This document shows positions 23,152 to 32,704 of a stretch of 47,167 nucleotides of DNA, piece after piece. The number at the start of each line of letters is the position of its first letter. Position 1 is the first letter of the stretch. The notes under the pieces were generated by a model. The model had not been told where the DNA came from and made no database searches. It saw nothing but the letters and a program-made list of their open reading frames with translations. The translations under genes and the position numbers were made by a program. Source of the DNA: Aliiroseovarius crassostreae (GTDB lineage: Bacteria; Pseudomonadota; Alphaproteobacteria; Rhodobacterales; Rhodobacteraceae); contig NZ_LKBA01000010.1 in NCBI RefSeq assembly GCF_001307765.1, forward strand, positions 1 through 47,167, written 5' to 3'.

Positions 23152-24200
23152 TGAAGCTCTTGGTCACCGGCGGCGCCGGGTTCATCGGATCAGCCGTCGT
23201 TCGACAGGCTGTGGCACAAGGGCATGAGGTGATCAACCTCGATGCGCTGACCTATGCCGCCTGCCTGGACAACCTGGCCCCGGTGGCGGACAACCCGCTT
23301 TATACCTTTGAAAAGGTTGATATCCGTGAGGCTGACGCGGTTGAGGCCGTGATTGCCAAACATGCACCTGATGCGATTATGCACCTGGCCGCTGAAAGCC
23401 ATGTGGACCGGTCGATTGACGGGCCGGGCGTGTTTATCGAAACCAATGTAATGGGCACGTTCAACCTGTTGCAATCCGCACGCGCGCTGTGGGAACGGCA
23501 GGGCAAACCCGACGGGTTCCGCTTTCACCATATTTCGACCGACGAAGTCTTCGGCTCTCTCTCTCCGGACCCGTCCGAACAGTTTACCGAAGACACGGCT
23601 TATGATCCGCGCTCGCCCTATTCTGCGTCGAAAGCCAGCTCGGACCATTTGGTGCGCGCCTGGCATGAAACCTATGGGCTGCCGATTGTCCTGACCAATT
23701 GTTCAAACAATTATGGCCCCTATCACTTCCCGGAAAAGCTTATCCCGGTGGTGATCCTGAATGCGCTGGCGGGCAAGCCGCTGCCGATCTACGGCGACGG
23801 GTCCAACATCCGCGACTGGCTGTATGTCGAGGATCACGCCGATGCGCTGCTGACCGTGCTGCAGCGCGGTGAAAATGGACGCAGCTATAATATTGGCGGC
23901 GAGAATGAATGCACCAACCTTGAACTGGTGCAGACCATCTGCGCCATTCTCGACCGCAAACGCCCGCGCGACACCGGGTCTTATGCCGATCAGATCACCT
24001 TTGTGACCGACCGCCCGGGCCATGATGCCCGCTATGCAATTGATCCGACACGGATCCGCACTGAACTGGGCTGGCGGCCCAGCGTGACGGTTGAGGAGGG
24101 GTTGGACAAGACCGTGGACTGGTATCTTGAAAACACCTCCTGGTGGCAGGCCTTGCAAAATCGCGAGGGGGTCGGCCAGCGGCTTGGCACCAAGGCGTAA
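23151..24200 (+). CDS. rmlB: dTDP-glucose 4,6-dehydratase
   Basis: Second step of dTDP-rhamnose synthesis: dTDP-glucose to dTDP-4-keto-6-deoxyglucose. This is an extended SDR fold, with the NAD site [12 protein letters not shown], the active-site region [11 protein letters not shown] and [15 protein letters not shown] (YxxxK), and the substrate loop [17 protein letters not shown]. About 349 residues. ATG 23151 follows AAGGAGATGCG; the GTG one codon earlier is less likely. Confidence 0.95.
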   Translation: MKLLVTGGAGFIGSAVVRQAVAQGHEVINLDALTYAACLDNLAPVADNPLYTFEKVDIREADAVEAVIAKHAPDAIMHLAAESHVDRSIDGPGVFIETNVMGTFNLLQSARALWERQGKPDGFRFHHISTDEVFGSLSPDPSEQFTEDTAYDPRSPYSASKASSDHLVRAWHETYGLPIVLTNCSNNYGPYHFPEKLIPVVILNALAGKPLPIYGDGSNIRDWLYVEDHADALLTVLQRGENGRSYNIGGENECTNLELVQTICAILDRKRPRDTGSYADQITFVTDRPGHDARYAIDPTRIRTELGWRPSVTVEEGLDKTVDWYLENTSWWQALQNREGVGQRLGTKA

Positions 24201-24230
24201 AACGGGGGCAGACTTCGGGAAAGAACTGAG

Positions 24231-25094
24231 ATGAAAATCCTCCTATTTGGCAAAACCGGTCAGGTGGCCACCGAACTGCAACGCCGTGCCGGTGCAGTGA
24301 TCCTGGACGTTCACGGACGTGACAGTGCGGATTTTTCAGATCCCGATACCTGTGTGCAGCTGATCGAGACCACAGATGCCGACGCGGTGATCAACGCGGT
24401 GGGTTATACCGCTGTAGACCAGGCCGAAGAGGACGAAGCACTTGCAACTGTGGTGAATGGCAGCACGCCGGGCCGCATGGCGCAGGCCGCCGCAAAGCGT
24501 GGACTGCCTTTCGTTCATATCTCGACCGATTATGTCTTTGATGGCGCAGGAACGGCGCCGTTTCACACCGATCACCCCACCGCCCCCCTTGGCGCCTATG
24601 GGCGCAGCAAACTTGCGGGAGAGCTACAGGTGCGCGCGGCGGCCGGCCCCCACGCGATCCTGCGCACATCATGGGTGGTCAGCGCGCATGGAAACAATTT
24701 CGTCAAAACCATGCTGCGGCTCGGGGCCGAGCGGGACCAGCTGAGCATCGTCGCCGATCAGATCGGCGGCCCGACCCCTGCAGCCGACATCGCGGATCTT
24801 TGCCTGACGGTCGCACGGCAGCTGATTAACGCCCCCGAGAAAAGCGGGACCTATCACATTTCCGGTGCCCCTGACGTCAGCTGGGCAGATTTCGCGCGTG
24901 AGATTTTCCGGCAATCCGGCCTGCCCTGCCAGGTCGAGGATATTCCCAGCGCGGCCTATCCGACCCCTGCCAAACGCCCACTGAACTCTCGACTCGACAA
25001 CGGCTCCACCCTTGCGGAATTTGGATATTTCCGCCCAGACTGGCGCAAGGGGCTCAACGATATTCTGAGGGATCTGGATAAGATCACTCCCTAA
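24231..25094 (+). CDS. rmlD: dTDP-4-dehydrorhamnose reductase
   Basis: Last step of dTDP-L-rhamnose synthesis, reducing the 4-keto group. The NADPH site is LLFGKTGQVATEL. Catalytic residues lie in HISTDYVFDG and YGRSKLAGE (YxxxK). DNGSTLAEFGY near the C-terminus is typical of the family. At 287 residues the length is usual. Third gene of rmlCBDA, with a 30-base gap from rmlB. Confidence 0.95.
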   Translation: MKILLFGKTGQVATELQRRAGAVILDVHGRDSADFSDPDTCVQLIETTDADAVINAVGYTAVDQAEEDEALATVVNGSTPGRMAQAAAKRGLPFVHISTDYVFDGAGTAPFHTDHPTAPLGAYGRSKLAGELQVRAAAGPHAILRTSWVVSAHGNNFVKTMLRLGAERDQLSIVADQIGGPTPAADIADLCLTVARQLINAPEKSGTYHISGAPDVSWADFAREIFRQSGLPCQVEDIPSAAYPTPAKRPLNSRLDNGSTLAEFGYFRPDWRKGLNDILRDLDKITP

Positions 25095-25120
25095 GCCGAA
25101 ATTTACAGGAAGGTTTCATC

Positions 25121-25999
25121 ATGACACAGCGTAAAGGCATCATCCTGGCCGGCGGCTCTGGCACCCGGCTTTACCCCATCACCATTGGCGTATCGAAACA
25201 GCTTTTGCCAATCTATGATAAACCCATGATCTATTACCCGCTGACCACGCTGATGCTGGCGGGCATCCGTGAGATCGCTGTGATCACCACACCTCAGGAT
25301 CAAGAACAGTTCAAGAACACGTTGGGGGATGGCAGCCAATGGGGGCTGAGCCTGACCTATATCGAACAACCCAATCCCGACGGGTTGTCGCAAGCCTATA
25401 TTCTGGCTGAAGATTTTCTGGATGGCGCCCCCAGCGCAATGGTTCTGGGCGACAATATCTTTTTCGGCAACGAGCTGTCGCGCATCCTGCAAGAAGCCAG
25501 TGCACAGGAGCAGGGCGGCACCGTGTTCGGGTATCGCGTCGCAGATCCCGAGCGATATGGTGTTGTGGGGTTTGACAAAACCGGACAGGTTACCGAGATC
25601 ATCGAAAAACCGGAGCGCCCACCGTCCAGCTATGCGGTGACAGGCCTTTATTTCCTGGATGGATCAGCCCCGGAAAGAGCCCGACAGGTGCGCCCATCGG
25701 CCCGCGGTGAACTCGAGATCACCACGCTTTTGGAGATGTATCTCGGCGAAGGCTCTCTGACGGTCAAGAAACTCGGGCGCGGATATGCCTGGCTGGATAC
25801 CGGCACCCATGGCAGCCTGCTGGATGCAGGGAACTTCGTGCGCACACTTGAGCGCCGGCAGGGCCTGCAAACCGGAAATCCTGATGAGATTGCTTTTGAA
25901 AAAGGCTGGATCAGCGCGGAGCTGCTGCACGAGCGCGCACAGAAATTCATTAAAAACACGTACGGTAAATACCTGCTGTCACTTATGACAGATCACTGA
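25121..25999 (+). CDS. rmlA: Glucose-1-phosphate thymidylyltransferase
   Basis: First step of dTDP-rhamnose synthesis, making dTDP-glucose from glucose-1-phosphate and dTTP. The signature LAGGSGTRLYPITIGVSKQL and IYDKPMIYYPL is complete. Metal and sugar motifs VLGDNIFFG, GYRVADPERYGVVGF and WLDTGTHGSLLDA are present. At 292 residues the length is standard, with AGGAAGG before ATG 25121. Its 3' end overlaps a decayed minus-strand gene by about 20 bases. Confidence 0.96.
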   Translation: MTQRKGIILAGGSGTRLYPITIGVSKQLLPIYDKPMIYYPLTTLMLAGIREIAVITTPQDQEQFKNTLGDGSQWGLSLTYIEQPNPDGLSQAYILAEDFLDGAPSAMVLGDNIFFGNELSRILQEASAQEQGGTVFGYRVADPERYGVVGFDKTGQVTEIIEKPERPPSSYAVTGLYFLDGSAPERARQVRPSARGELEITTLLEMYLGEGSLTVKKLGRGYAWLDTGTHGSLLDAGNFVRTLERRQGLQTGNPDEIAFEKGWISAELLHERAQKFIKNTYGKYLLSLMTDH

Positions 26000-26388
26000 A
26001 CAACTACGGGCGGGCGCCGGTAGGATCAGCGAGAAGGTCGACCCCATACTGGTGGTCATGCCAATCATGGTCGGGCTGAAATCAAGCAGGTCCTGTGTGC
26101 TGGAAAGGGCCGGAAGGGTCGCCCCTGAAAGATAGAAAGCATATTCGACATCGTTCACGTAGTCATACAGATCCAGAACCTGGGCTGCCTGTCCGCCACC
26201 CTAAAGCGTTTCGAGATAAACTTGAGACACATGTTTATGCCGAAACGCCCACGACATTGATATCTCTTGCCGCGTTTCGACTTTTCCCTGCCTCAGATTA
26301 AAGTCGAAACGCTTTAGGCAATGGTGCCAACGACGGCCTCGATATTGTTGAGATCTGCGCCTCCCAGTTCCACGCTATATGTCGCCAT
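25979..26388 (-). pseudogene. Small gene of unknown function interrupted by the 115-bp repeat
   Basis: On the minus strand, ATG 26388 (with TTGGGGGAAAC upstream) opens MATYSVELGGADLNN and runs 24 codons, up to a TAA formed by the first bases of the repeat. Past the repeat, a second open segment (26200 down to a stop at 25979) reads GGGQAAQVLDLYDYVNDVEY and on to SFTMIG-like hydrophobic text. Removing 26201-26316 (116 bases) puts the two parts exactly in frame, giving about 97 residues. So the gene was probably intact before insertion. I recognise no family. The tail overlapping rmlA may be a decayed stop. Confidence 0.6.
26202..26316 (-). repeat. Dispersed 115-bp double-palindrome repeat, inserted in a small gene
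   Basis: On the minus strand it starts TAAAGCGTTTCGACTTTAAT and ends TTATCTCGAAACGCTTTA. It holds two hairpins joined by AGAGATATCAATGTCGTGGG. It is near-identical in layout and equal in length to the copy at 40446-40560, in the opposite orientation. It lies inside the small pseudogene at 25979-26388. The following AT-rich stretch 26389-26586 likely holds the promoter for the WbqC-like gene and nothing else I can assign. Confidence 0.9.
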
Positions 26389-26586
26389 GCGGGTTTCCCC
26401 CAAAAATTAACAAAATTGCAGTTATTTTCCTCCAAAAATTATTTTTGACTGCCAGATGAGAATGTTCCGGGGGAAAAGAGTTGGCCTATTGGCGATACCG
26501 AAAACAAGAAGACCACATGAATTTGTATATGTGCGTTTTATTTTTTTCTACAGCCTGCGGAAACGGCAGAACATAGGGGTGACATC

Positions 26587-27288
26587 ATGATTGTTGGCAT
26601 TATGCAGCCATATTTCTTCCCCTATTTCGGGTATTTCCAGCACGTAAATGCCACCGACCGTTTCATCATCCATGACGATGTTCAATTCATCAAAGGGGGG
26701 TGGATTGCACGAAACCGACTGTCGAAAAACGGCACTCCCGAATACTTTCGGGTAACGGTGCAAAAGGCCCCTGTCGAGGCGCATATCAACGCGATTGAAG
26801 CCCCGCAATTTGCCAAGGACATACGCAAGGTCATCGGCCAGTTTGAAAGCTTCTATGCAAAAACCCCGAACCGCAAACTGGTGCTTGATATCCTGCGCGA
26901 CATGCCAACCTCTAGCCGGATCAGCGATATCAACGTCCACTACCTGCGCAAAACCTGTGAGGTACTTGGGATTACAACACCAATTGAGCTGTCCAGCGAT
27001 CTGAACCTGCCTGCGGACCTGCGCGCAACTGACAAGGTCATCGGCCTGGTCAAAGCCATAGGTGGCACCCATTACATCAATCCAATCGGCGGCAAGACGC
27101 TTTACTTCAACAATGACTTCTCGGAAGCTGGGTTGAAACTGAGCTTCCTGCGCATGGCCCCGGAGGGGCAACCTGAAGGGTGGGGGAATTTCCTTTCTGT
27201 TCTGGATCTAATTGCACGCAATCCACTCGAAGACCTGCAAGCCGCCTTGGGCAACTATACTTTGGAAGAGGCTGAATGGGACCGATGA
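26587..27288 (+). CDS. WbqC-like family protein
   Basis: A member of the WbqC family found in polysaccharide and nucleotide-sugar clusters, often beside DegT aminotransferases; its reaction is not settled. The family start is MIVGIMQPYFFPYFGYFQ, followed by DRFIIHDDVQFIKGGWIARN, GGTHYINPIGGKTLY and SVLDLIARNP. At 233 residues the length is normal. It likely begins a small operon with the sulfotransferase and the glycosyltransferase (overlapping starts). Confidence 0.85.
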   Translation: MIVGIMQPYFFPYFGYFQHVNATDRFIIHDDVQFIKGGWIARNRLSKNGTPEYFRVTVQKAPVEAHINAIEAPQFAKDIRKVIGQFESFYAKTPNRKLVLDILRDMPTSSRISDINVHYLRKTCEVLGITTPIELSSDLNLPADLRATDKVIGLVKAIGGTHYINPIGGKTLYFNNDFSEAGLKLSFLRMAPEGQPEGWGNFLSVLDLIARNPLEDLQAALGNYTLEEAEWDR

Positions 27289-28112
27289 ACCTACAACCCC
27301 ATCTCCCCCGCAACCGCAATGACAGCATTGCCCTTCTGCACGGCCTGCCACGCAGCGGGACCTCTCTTCTGGGCATGCTGCTGGCCGGGCATCCGGACAT
27401 TTCCTATCGCTACCAACCACTGGTGTCTTACGAATATCGGGATCGGCTGGGGGAGTATCTTGGTCACGACGGATTGGAAGCGCTTGCCACGGAATTGCGC
27501 ACCACACAGGATCCCTTCATCCGCCAGTGGCGCCGTGAAGACCTGGACACCCATATCCAATCTGTCTCTCGCCGATCGGCACCTGTCATGTTGATCAAGC
27601 AGGTGCGATTTCACAACCATTTGAATGACTGGATGCGCGCGCCGCGTGCTCAGCTTATCTTGCTCAATCGCAAGTCCGAAGATCTGATCGCCTCCCAGCT
27701 GACCGCCTTTGCCGAACTTGGTCAATACGAATTGACGGAAAACACCTGGCGGCGTGCCGAGCAAAAGAACGGCAATGATGAAAACAGCTTTTACGGCTAT
27801 GAAAAGATTGCTGAATTCCGTGAGATTTCTTCGCTGCTGAAAGCCCGTTACCCATCACGGGTGCTGAGCCTTAATTATGAAGATCTGGTCACCAACCCCA
27901 AAGCTGTGCTGGCACAGATCTTTGATTTTCTGCAACTGGAACCCGCCGGGCAGGTCACGCGACTGGTCGATTATCTGATGGAATCGACCGAAACTGCGCC
28001 TGCTGGCGCCTATCAAAAGCGGCGGCGCATCGCACCGCGCAGCAAGCCATACGCACCGAAGATTGAAGAAATCCGGCAAATTATCCGTGACGAAGAGGGG
28101 CATCAGTCATGA
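27276..28112 (+). CDS. Sulfotransferase-family protein
   Basis: Predicted to transfer sulfate from PAPS to a sugar or other acceptor. The PAPS 5'-phosphosulfate loop is LHGLPRSGTSLLGMLLAGHP. Further family-like text includes LSLNYEDLVTNPKAVLAQIFDFL (the usual C-terminal YEDL motif). At 278 residues it is a typical bacterial form. GGAAGAGG lies six bases before ATG 27276; it overlaps the WbqC-like gene by 13 bases. Context suggests sulfation of the surface polysaccharide. The exact acceptor is unknown. Confidence 0.85.
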   Translation: MGPMNLQPHLPRNRNDSIALLHGLPRSGTSLLGMLLAGHPDISYRYQPLVSYEYRDRLGEYLGHDGLEALATELRTTQDPFIRQWRREDLDTHIQSVSRRSAPVMLIKQVRFHNHLNDWMRAPRAQLILLNRKSEDLIASQLTAFAELGQYELTENTWRRAEQKNGNDENSFYGYEKIAEFREISSLLKARYPSRVLSLNYEDLVTNPKAVLAQIFDFLQLEPAGQVTRLVDYLMESTETAPAGAYQKRRRIAPRSKPYAPKIEEIRQIIRDEEGHQS

Positions 28113-29152
28113 TCCCAGCGACCCCGGCCCAAACCGCTCCTGCAGACGTCAAATACGACGGCCATGCCGTTGATATTTCGGTTATCGTCACCACTTACAA
28201 CCACGCCAAAACGGCCTGGCGCTGCATTGAAAGCATCCTGACCCAGCGCACAAAATTCACCTTTGAGATCATCGTGGGCGATGACGGGTCCACCGATGGC
28301 ACCATTAAATTGCTGGAACGCGTCGCAAAACTCGCGCCGCATATCGTGCGCCTTTACGAAGCTCCACGGTTTGAAAACACCTATCGGCTTGGATATCCCA
28401 CGGCCCGCCATCTGCATAGTGATCTGATCACCAAGGCACGCGGCCGGTTCATCACCTTTATCGACGGTGATGATTTCTACATGGACGAGCGCAAACTGGA
28501 CCTTCAGGCCTCTTTCCTCGATCAGGAAGAAGAGTATGTGGCCTGTTGCCACGATACAGGCATCTGGCGTGGCAAACGGTTTCTGCGGCGTCATCTGGAA
28601 ACCCGACAACGCGACAATGAGGTTACGTTTGACGCGGTGGCATCAGGAGACAAGTATTTCTTCCTGCACAGCTTCATGTATCGCCGGATTTTCCCGATGG
28701 GAACCGTTCCCGAACGCTTCAAGGAACCGTATTTCACCGATTACGGCATTGCGCTCTATTTCCTGGAGCATGGCAAATGCCGGTATATGGACCGTCCGAT
28801 GACGGCCTATAATATTACCGGCGCCGGTGTCTGGTCCTCGCTGACCCAGCTTGAAAAGCTCAGAAGCCGGTTGTGGATCCGGGAAGACCTGATGCAGCTC
28901 TATGACGGAGAGAAGAAAACGGCACTTTGGGTGGGCTGGTATCAAAACCTACGCATTTATCGCAATGAGGTGCTAAAAGCCTTGAAGCGCACAAAAAACC
29001 CGTTGATCCTCGTCAACCTCGCCTTAACCACATTGCATCTGATGTGGGGCTATCCCAAATACCGCCGGTTTGTCCGGAAATACCGCGAGACTTATCTGGA
29101 CGGGTCCGAGCTGCGCACGGCGCGGCGCATAAACCTTTTCGAACCGCAATAA
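28109..29152 (+). CDS. Glycosyltransferase family 2
   Basis: A GT-A fold enzyme of 347 residues: ISVIVTTYNHAKTAWRCIES, the nucleotide site IIVGDDGSTDGTIKLLE and the DXD-like ITFIDGDDFYMDERKL. The C-terminal half has a family-like YRRIFPMG and NITGAGVWSS. Probably adds a sugar to the capsule or lipopolysaccharide. It overlaps the sulfotransferase stop (ATGA), and its last 61 bases overlap the end of the convergent glycosyltransferase gene. Confidence 0.88.
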   Translation: MIPATPAQTAPADVKYDGHAVDISVIVTTYNHAKTAWRCIESILTQRTKFTFEIIVGDDGSTDGTIKLLERVAKLAPHIVRLYEAPRFENTYRLGYPTARHLHSDLITKARGRFITFIDGDDFYMDERKLDLQASFLDQEEEYVACCHDTGIWRGKRFLRRHLETRQRDNEVTFDAVASGDKYFFLHSFMYRRIFPMGTVPERFKEPYFTDYGIALYFLEHGKCRYMDRPMTAYNITGAGVWSSLTQLEKLRSRLWIREDLMQLYDGEKKTALWVGWYQNLRIYRNEVLKALKRTKNPLILVNLALTTLHLMWGYPKYRRFVRKYRETYLDGSELRTARRINLFEPQ

Positions 29153-29934
29153 AGCCTAAGTGCCAGCAGCGCCGCGCCCACCCTGCTGGCGCTGCTGATC
29201 CCTGTCATGGAAAAGGCAATTTGGCTGGCGGTAACGGCACTGTATCGCTTTTGAGCAGACACGCTGTCGCCGTGCCAGCTGGAAACCGGCCCGGCTTTCT
29301 CATCGGCCTGCACTCCAAAGGCAACCATTGGATCCGCAAGGCAAACCAGCTTTCCCTGTTGCTGCAGGGTAATCGCAAACATCCAGTCAAAGACCGGGGT
29401 CTTTTGCAAAAGCTCTTCATGTTGTTTCAGACTGTTTTGAAGGTATGTGCCGCGGGTCAAGAGGCTTGAAAAACAGTAGCGATTGCCCCGCCAGAACAGG
29501 TTTTTGGACCCATCAAACTGGCGCTGCGGCGGCGCCGTCTGCCCGTAGACAGCAGCAATCTTTTGATCTTTCAGAACTTCGATCTGTTTGGCAATCTTGT
29601 TTGGATCAACCCAGATATCATCACAATCACAAAACGCGAGAAACGGCGTCTCGCCCACCTGCTTCAGCACGTTGAACAGGTTGCCCCGGCCGGTGACACG
29701 CCCATGAATAATCTGTTGCCCGGGCGACATCAGGATCTGCATTGAAACAGACCCCTCTGGGGGCAGCTTTTCCTCCCACGTTTTCAAGACCTCAAGCGTT
29801 CGGTCTGCCGAATTTTCATATCCGACAAGGATCCTGACAGGCATATTCTCCGGCAATTTCTGCCAGCGGATCCCATCAAGCACATATTCGATGGTTGCCG
29901 CGCATTCGTAGGCTGTCACGACAACTGTCAGCAT
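29092..29934 (-). CDS. Glycosyltransferase family 2 (second, convergent)
   Basis: A 280-residue GT2 protein: LTVVVTAYECAATIEYVLDG at the start, YENSADRTLEVLKTWEE in the nucleotide-binding place (atypical, lacking the usual DDGS), and CDCDDIWVDPNKIAKQIEVL as metal-binding motif. The missing DDGS motif could alter donor use. The C-terminus overlaps the plus-strand neighbour by 61 bases. The gap 29935-30207 holds the third repeat copy. Confidence 0.82.
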   Translation of the reverse strand: MLTVVVTAYECAATIEYVLDGIRWQKLPENMPVRILVGYENSADRTLEVLKTWEEKLPPEGSVSMQILMSPGQQIIHGRVTGRGNLFNVLKQVGETPFLAFCDCDDIWVDPNKIAKQIEVLKDQKIAAVYGQTAPPQRQFDGSKNLFWRGNRYCFSSLLTRGTYLQNSLKQHEELLQKTPVFDWMFAITLQQQGKLVCLADPMVAFGVQADEKAGPVSSWHGDSVSAQKRYSAVTASQIAFSMTGISSASRVGAALLALRLYCGSKRFMRRAVRSSDPSR

Positions 29935-29970
29935 GGGTCAATCCGTTTCAAGTTTGCTTTGGCGATGTGC

Positions 29971-30085
29971 GAAAGCGTTTCGACTTTAGCCTGAGACAGG
30001 GAAAAGGCGAAGCGCCACAAGAGATATCATTGTTGTGGGCGTTTCGGAATAAACATGTGTTTCATTTTATCTCGAAACGCCTGCG
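29971..30085 (+). repeat. Dispersed 115-bp double-palindrome repeat, diverged end
   Basis: Starts GAAAGCGTTTCGACTTTAG and continues through GAGATATCATTGTTGTGGGC to TTATCTCGAAACGCCTGCG. It has the same length and order as the copies at 26202-26316 (inverted) and 40446-40560, but both outer ends are mutated, so this is an older copy. It lies between a glycosyltransferase and the metalloprotease gene. Confidence 0.85.
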
Positions 30086-30207
30086 GAACACCAGAGAGGT
30101 GCAAGCTCAATACGCGGGGACAACGGATCAAACGATCAGGATCGGACGCGCCCTGTTTACAGGCCCGGTTTCACCGCAAATCACATATCCGACCCGCAGG
30201 GATCCGA

Positions 30208-32586
30208 TCAGACAAAAACAAAATCATCCGCAGTTATGGCGGAGGACGCGACCCCCTCCAACAGGATGGATCCATTGTCCCAGGACACTTCTGCGCCATT
30301 TGCCGTTTGCGAAATCGAAAGTTCGGCGAAGGTGATGTTCGCCATCTTAAGAACATCGGTGCCATCCTCGAAGTCCGAGATCAGATCGGCCCCGGTATTC
30401 TGATCCGCATTCCAGACAAAGGTGTCAGCCCCTGCGCCTCCAGAGGCCCAGTCATCACCGCCCCCAAGGTTGATCGTGTCGTCGCCGAGCCCCCCATACA
30501 CCGTATCTTTGCCATTGCTGCCGGTCTGGGTGTTGTCAAAGAACGTGTCATTGCCGCCGCCAAGCCAAACTTTATCACTGCCATTGCCGGCCCAGACACG
30601 GTCATTGCCGTTTCCACCCGACAGTTGATCCCAGTCCGTCCCTCCGGACAGAATATCGTTGCCTTCGCCGCCAAACAGCGTGTCATTGCCACTACCACCG
30701 TAGAAGGCATCATCTCCGCCGCCGCCGTTGATGCGATCCTTGCCCGCACCGCCATAGACCGTATCAACCGCATTGGTTCCGGTCTGATCATTGTCATAAA
30801 AAATGTCGTCGCCATCACCCATCCAGACTTTGTCCCGACCATTGCCAGCCCAGATGCGATCATTTCCGTTTCCACCGGTCAACTGGTCCCAGTCAGTCCC
30901 ACCAGACAGGACATCGTCACCATCACCGCCTGACAATGTGTCATTGCCTGCCCCCCCATAGAAAACGTCATTGCCGCCGCCGCCATTGATTTTGTCATGG
31001 CCACCACCGCCATACACGGTATCGGCACCGTTGCTGCCAGCCTGCGCGTTATCAAAGAAGAAATCATTCCCGGAGCCAAGCCACGCCTTGTCACGTCCGT
31101 CGCCGCCCCAGACCCGGTCATTGCCATCGCCCCCGGTCAGCTGATCCCAGTCAGCCCCCCCGGACAGCGTGTCATTTCCGGCGCCACCATCCAACGTATC
31201 ATTGCCACTCTGACCAAAGAGCTTGTCATCGCCACCGCCGGTCTTGATGACATTCCCCACATCATTGCCCGTGACATTATCCTGCCCCGCGCCACCCACA
31301 TATTTCTCAAGCACCGTGCCCTGCGCGATGACCAGGTTGCCGGTCAGGCCACCAATATCGCTGATACCGCCCGCTGCCATATTGACGGTCTGGGTGCCGC
31401 TGGCAGTCGAGAGATCCAGCGTATCAAAACCACCGGTATCAACAATTGTCAGCCCAATCGGGGCGTTTTCATCAAGGATCTGGTTCCGGTCAGCGCCCCC
31501 ATCAAAAAGAATTGCCGAAACTCCCCCCAGATAGCCTCCGACATTGGAGTTATGCCCCCAGACCGTATTCCCTGCGTTGATATCTGCAGGCGTTCCATAG
31601 AGCTGCCAGATCCCCGCGATATCCGCGATCATCGGTGTGATCGGATTGTATTCGCTGCCATTTACAAAGGTATTTGTATTTGCGTTGAAATACGACATGA
31701 TCGTCATCTGTAGGCTGTCATTGAGATAGGTATTGTCGCTGCCGTAAGTTGCGCTCCCATCATACGGTCCGGCATGCATCAATCCCAGGGCATGACCAAT
31801 TTCATGCATGTAAGTCAGGAATGAATACGACCCGATTTCGCTCCCATAGGCGTTAATCCAGCTTGTGCTGACATTGACTGTTGATTGGGTGTTTGTCCCG
31901 GTGTTTGTGTTGATTTGCCCGGGCCCGGCAAAAGCACCTGGCTGATTATCGTCAAAGATCATGTCGGCAGAGCTGGAGGTTGTGGTCGTGAAACGAAGCG
32001 TTGATACGGCTTCCCACGCCTCAAGGGCCCATAGCGCAAGCTGGCGCCCTTCTGCGGTCAGCCCTGTCAGGTTGACCGTGATGTTGGTGTGATCAAAGGC
32101 AACGGGTGTGGAAAATCCCCATCCGTACTCAGCCAGCTGATTGACCACCTGATCAACGGTGAACACATCCGTTGCTGCCTCCAGAATATAGTTTCCTGTA
32201 TCCGTATCGGAGTAATTATCCACTTTCAGATAATAGGTGCCAGAGGTCGCAGCTGTATAGCTGATCTGCGAGAAGCGCACTCCGTTCGAGGCATCAGAAT
32301 CATCATTGAAAAGGATCTGGCTACCATTTGCATCGTATAGTGTCAGGGTCGTGTCATCCACGCCCGCAGCGCTCCCCCCGGTGCCCCAAACGGTGAAAAC
32401 ATATTTTTCACCTGCGGTGAGTGAGATCCGGACCCAGTCCGCATCACCAGAGCTCCCAAGTGTGCCCCGAAACTCATCCCCCACCGACATGGTGGCAGTG
32501 GTCTGAATACCGGCAGCCGCATCCCCACTCTCATTGACAGTCTGGTTCAACACGAGAGAGATTTGATCGGGGGAGGTTTTGGCCAT
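30208..32586 (-). CDS. Serralysin-like M10 metalloprotease with RTX repeats
   Basis: A secreted zinc protease exported by a type I system. The order is: an N-terminal PPC-like beta domain (FRGTLGSSGDADWVRISL, YYLKVDNYSDTDTGNYIL); the catalytic domain with HEIGHALGLMH (about residue 261 on) and Met-turn IMSYF; then RTX calcium-binding repeats (GGxGxDxLx) with about 86-residue higher units; and the C-terminal secretion tail FADLxIxxTxxG-like ending ITADDFVFV. About 792 residues from ATG 32586, which has AGAAAGGAT upstream. No signal peptide, as expected. No type I transporter gene is nearby. Whether it has a host or prey target is unknown. Confidence 0.9.
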   Translation of the reverse strand: MAKTSPDQISLVLNQTVNESGDAAAGIQTTATMSVGDEFRGTLGSSGDADWVRISLTAGEKYVFTVWGTGGSAAGVDDTTLTLYDANGSQILFNDDSDASNGVRFSQISYTAATSGTYYLKVDNYSDTDTGNYILEAATDVFTVDQVVNQLAEYGWGFSTPVAFDHTNITVNLTGLTAEGRQLALWALEAWEAVSTLRFTTTTSSSADMIFDDNQPGAFAGPGQINTNTGTNTQSTVNVSTSWINAYGSEIGSYSFLTYMHEIGHALGLMHAGPYDGSATYGSDNTYLNDSLQMTIMSYFNANTNTFVNGSEYNPITPMIADIAGIWQLYGTPADINAGNTVWGHNSNVGGYLGGVSAILFDGGADRNQILDENAPIGLTIVDTGGFDTLDLSTASGTQTVNMAAGGISDIGGLTGNLVIAQGTVLEKYVGGAGQDNVTGNDVGNVIKTGGGDDKLFGQSGNDTLDGGAGNDTLSGGADWDQLTGGDGNDRVWGGDGRDKAWLGSGNDFFFDNAQAGSNGADTVYGGGGHDKINGGGGNDVFYGGAGNDTLSGGDGDDVLSGGTDWDQLTGGNGNDRIWAGNGRDKVWMGDGDDIFYDNDQTGTNAVDTVYGGAGKDRINGGGGDDAFYGGSGNDTLFGGEGNDILSGGTDWDQLSGGNGNDRVWAGNGSDKVWLGGGNDTFFDNTQTGSNGKDTVYGGLGDDTINLGGGDDWASGGAGADTFVWNADQNTGADLISDFEDGTDVLKMANITFAELSISQTANGAEVSWDNGSILLEGVASSAITADDFVFV

Positions 32587-32704
32587 CGCGAAAATCCTTT
32601 CTGGCGGAGAGAGCCTATCAGCAAGTGTCGTCAAAAGCTGGGCATAGTTTTATGGCCATGACACCGATCTCACGGCATGCAGAAAAAGACAGGGGTAGCG
32701 GGGA

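Noticed and set aside
30055-31713. Plus-strand open frames opposite the metalloprotease
   Set aside because: Their text mirrors the RTX repeats of the minus-strand gene. No start signal.
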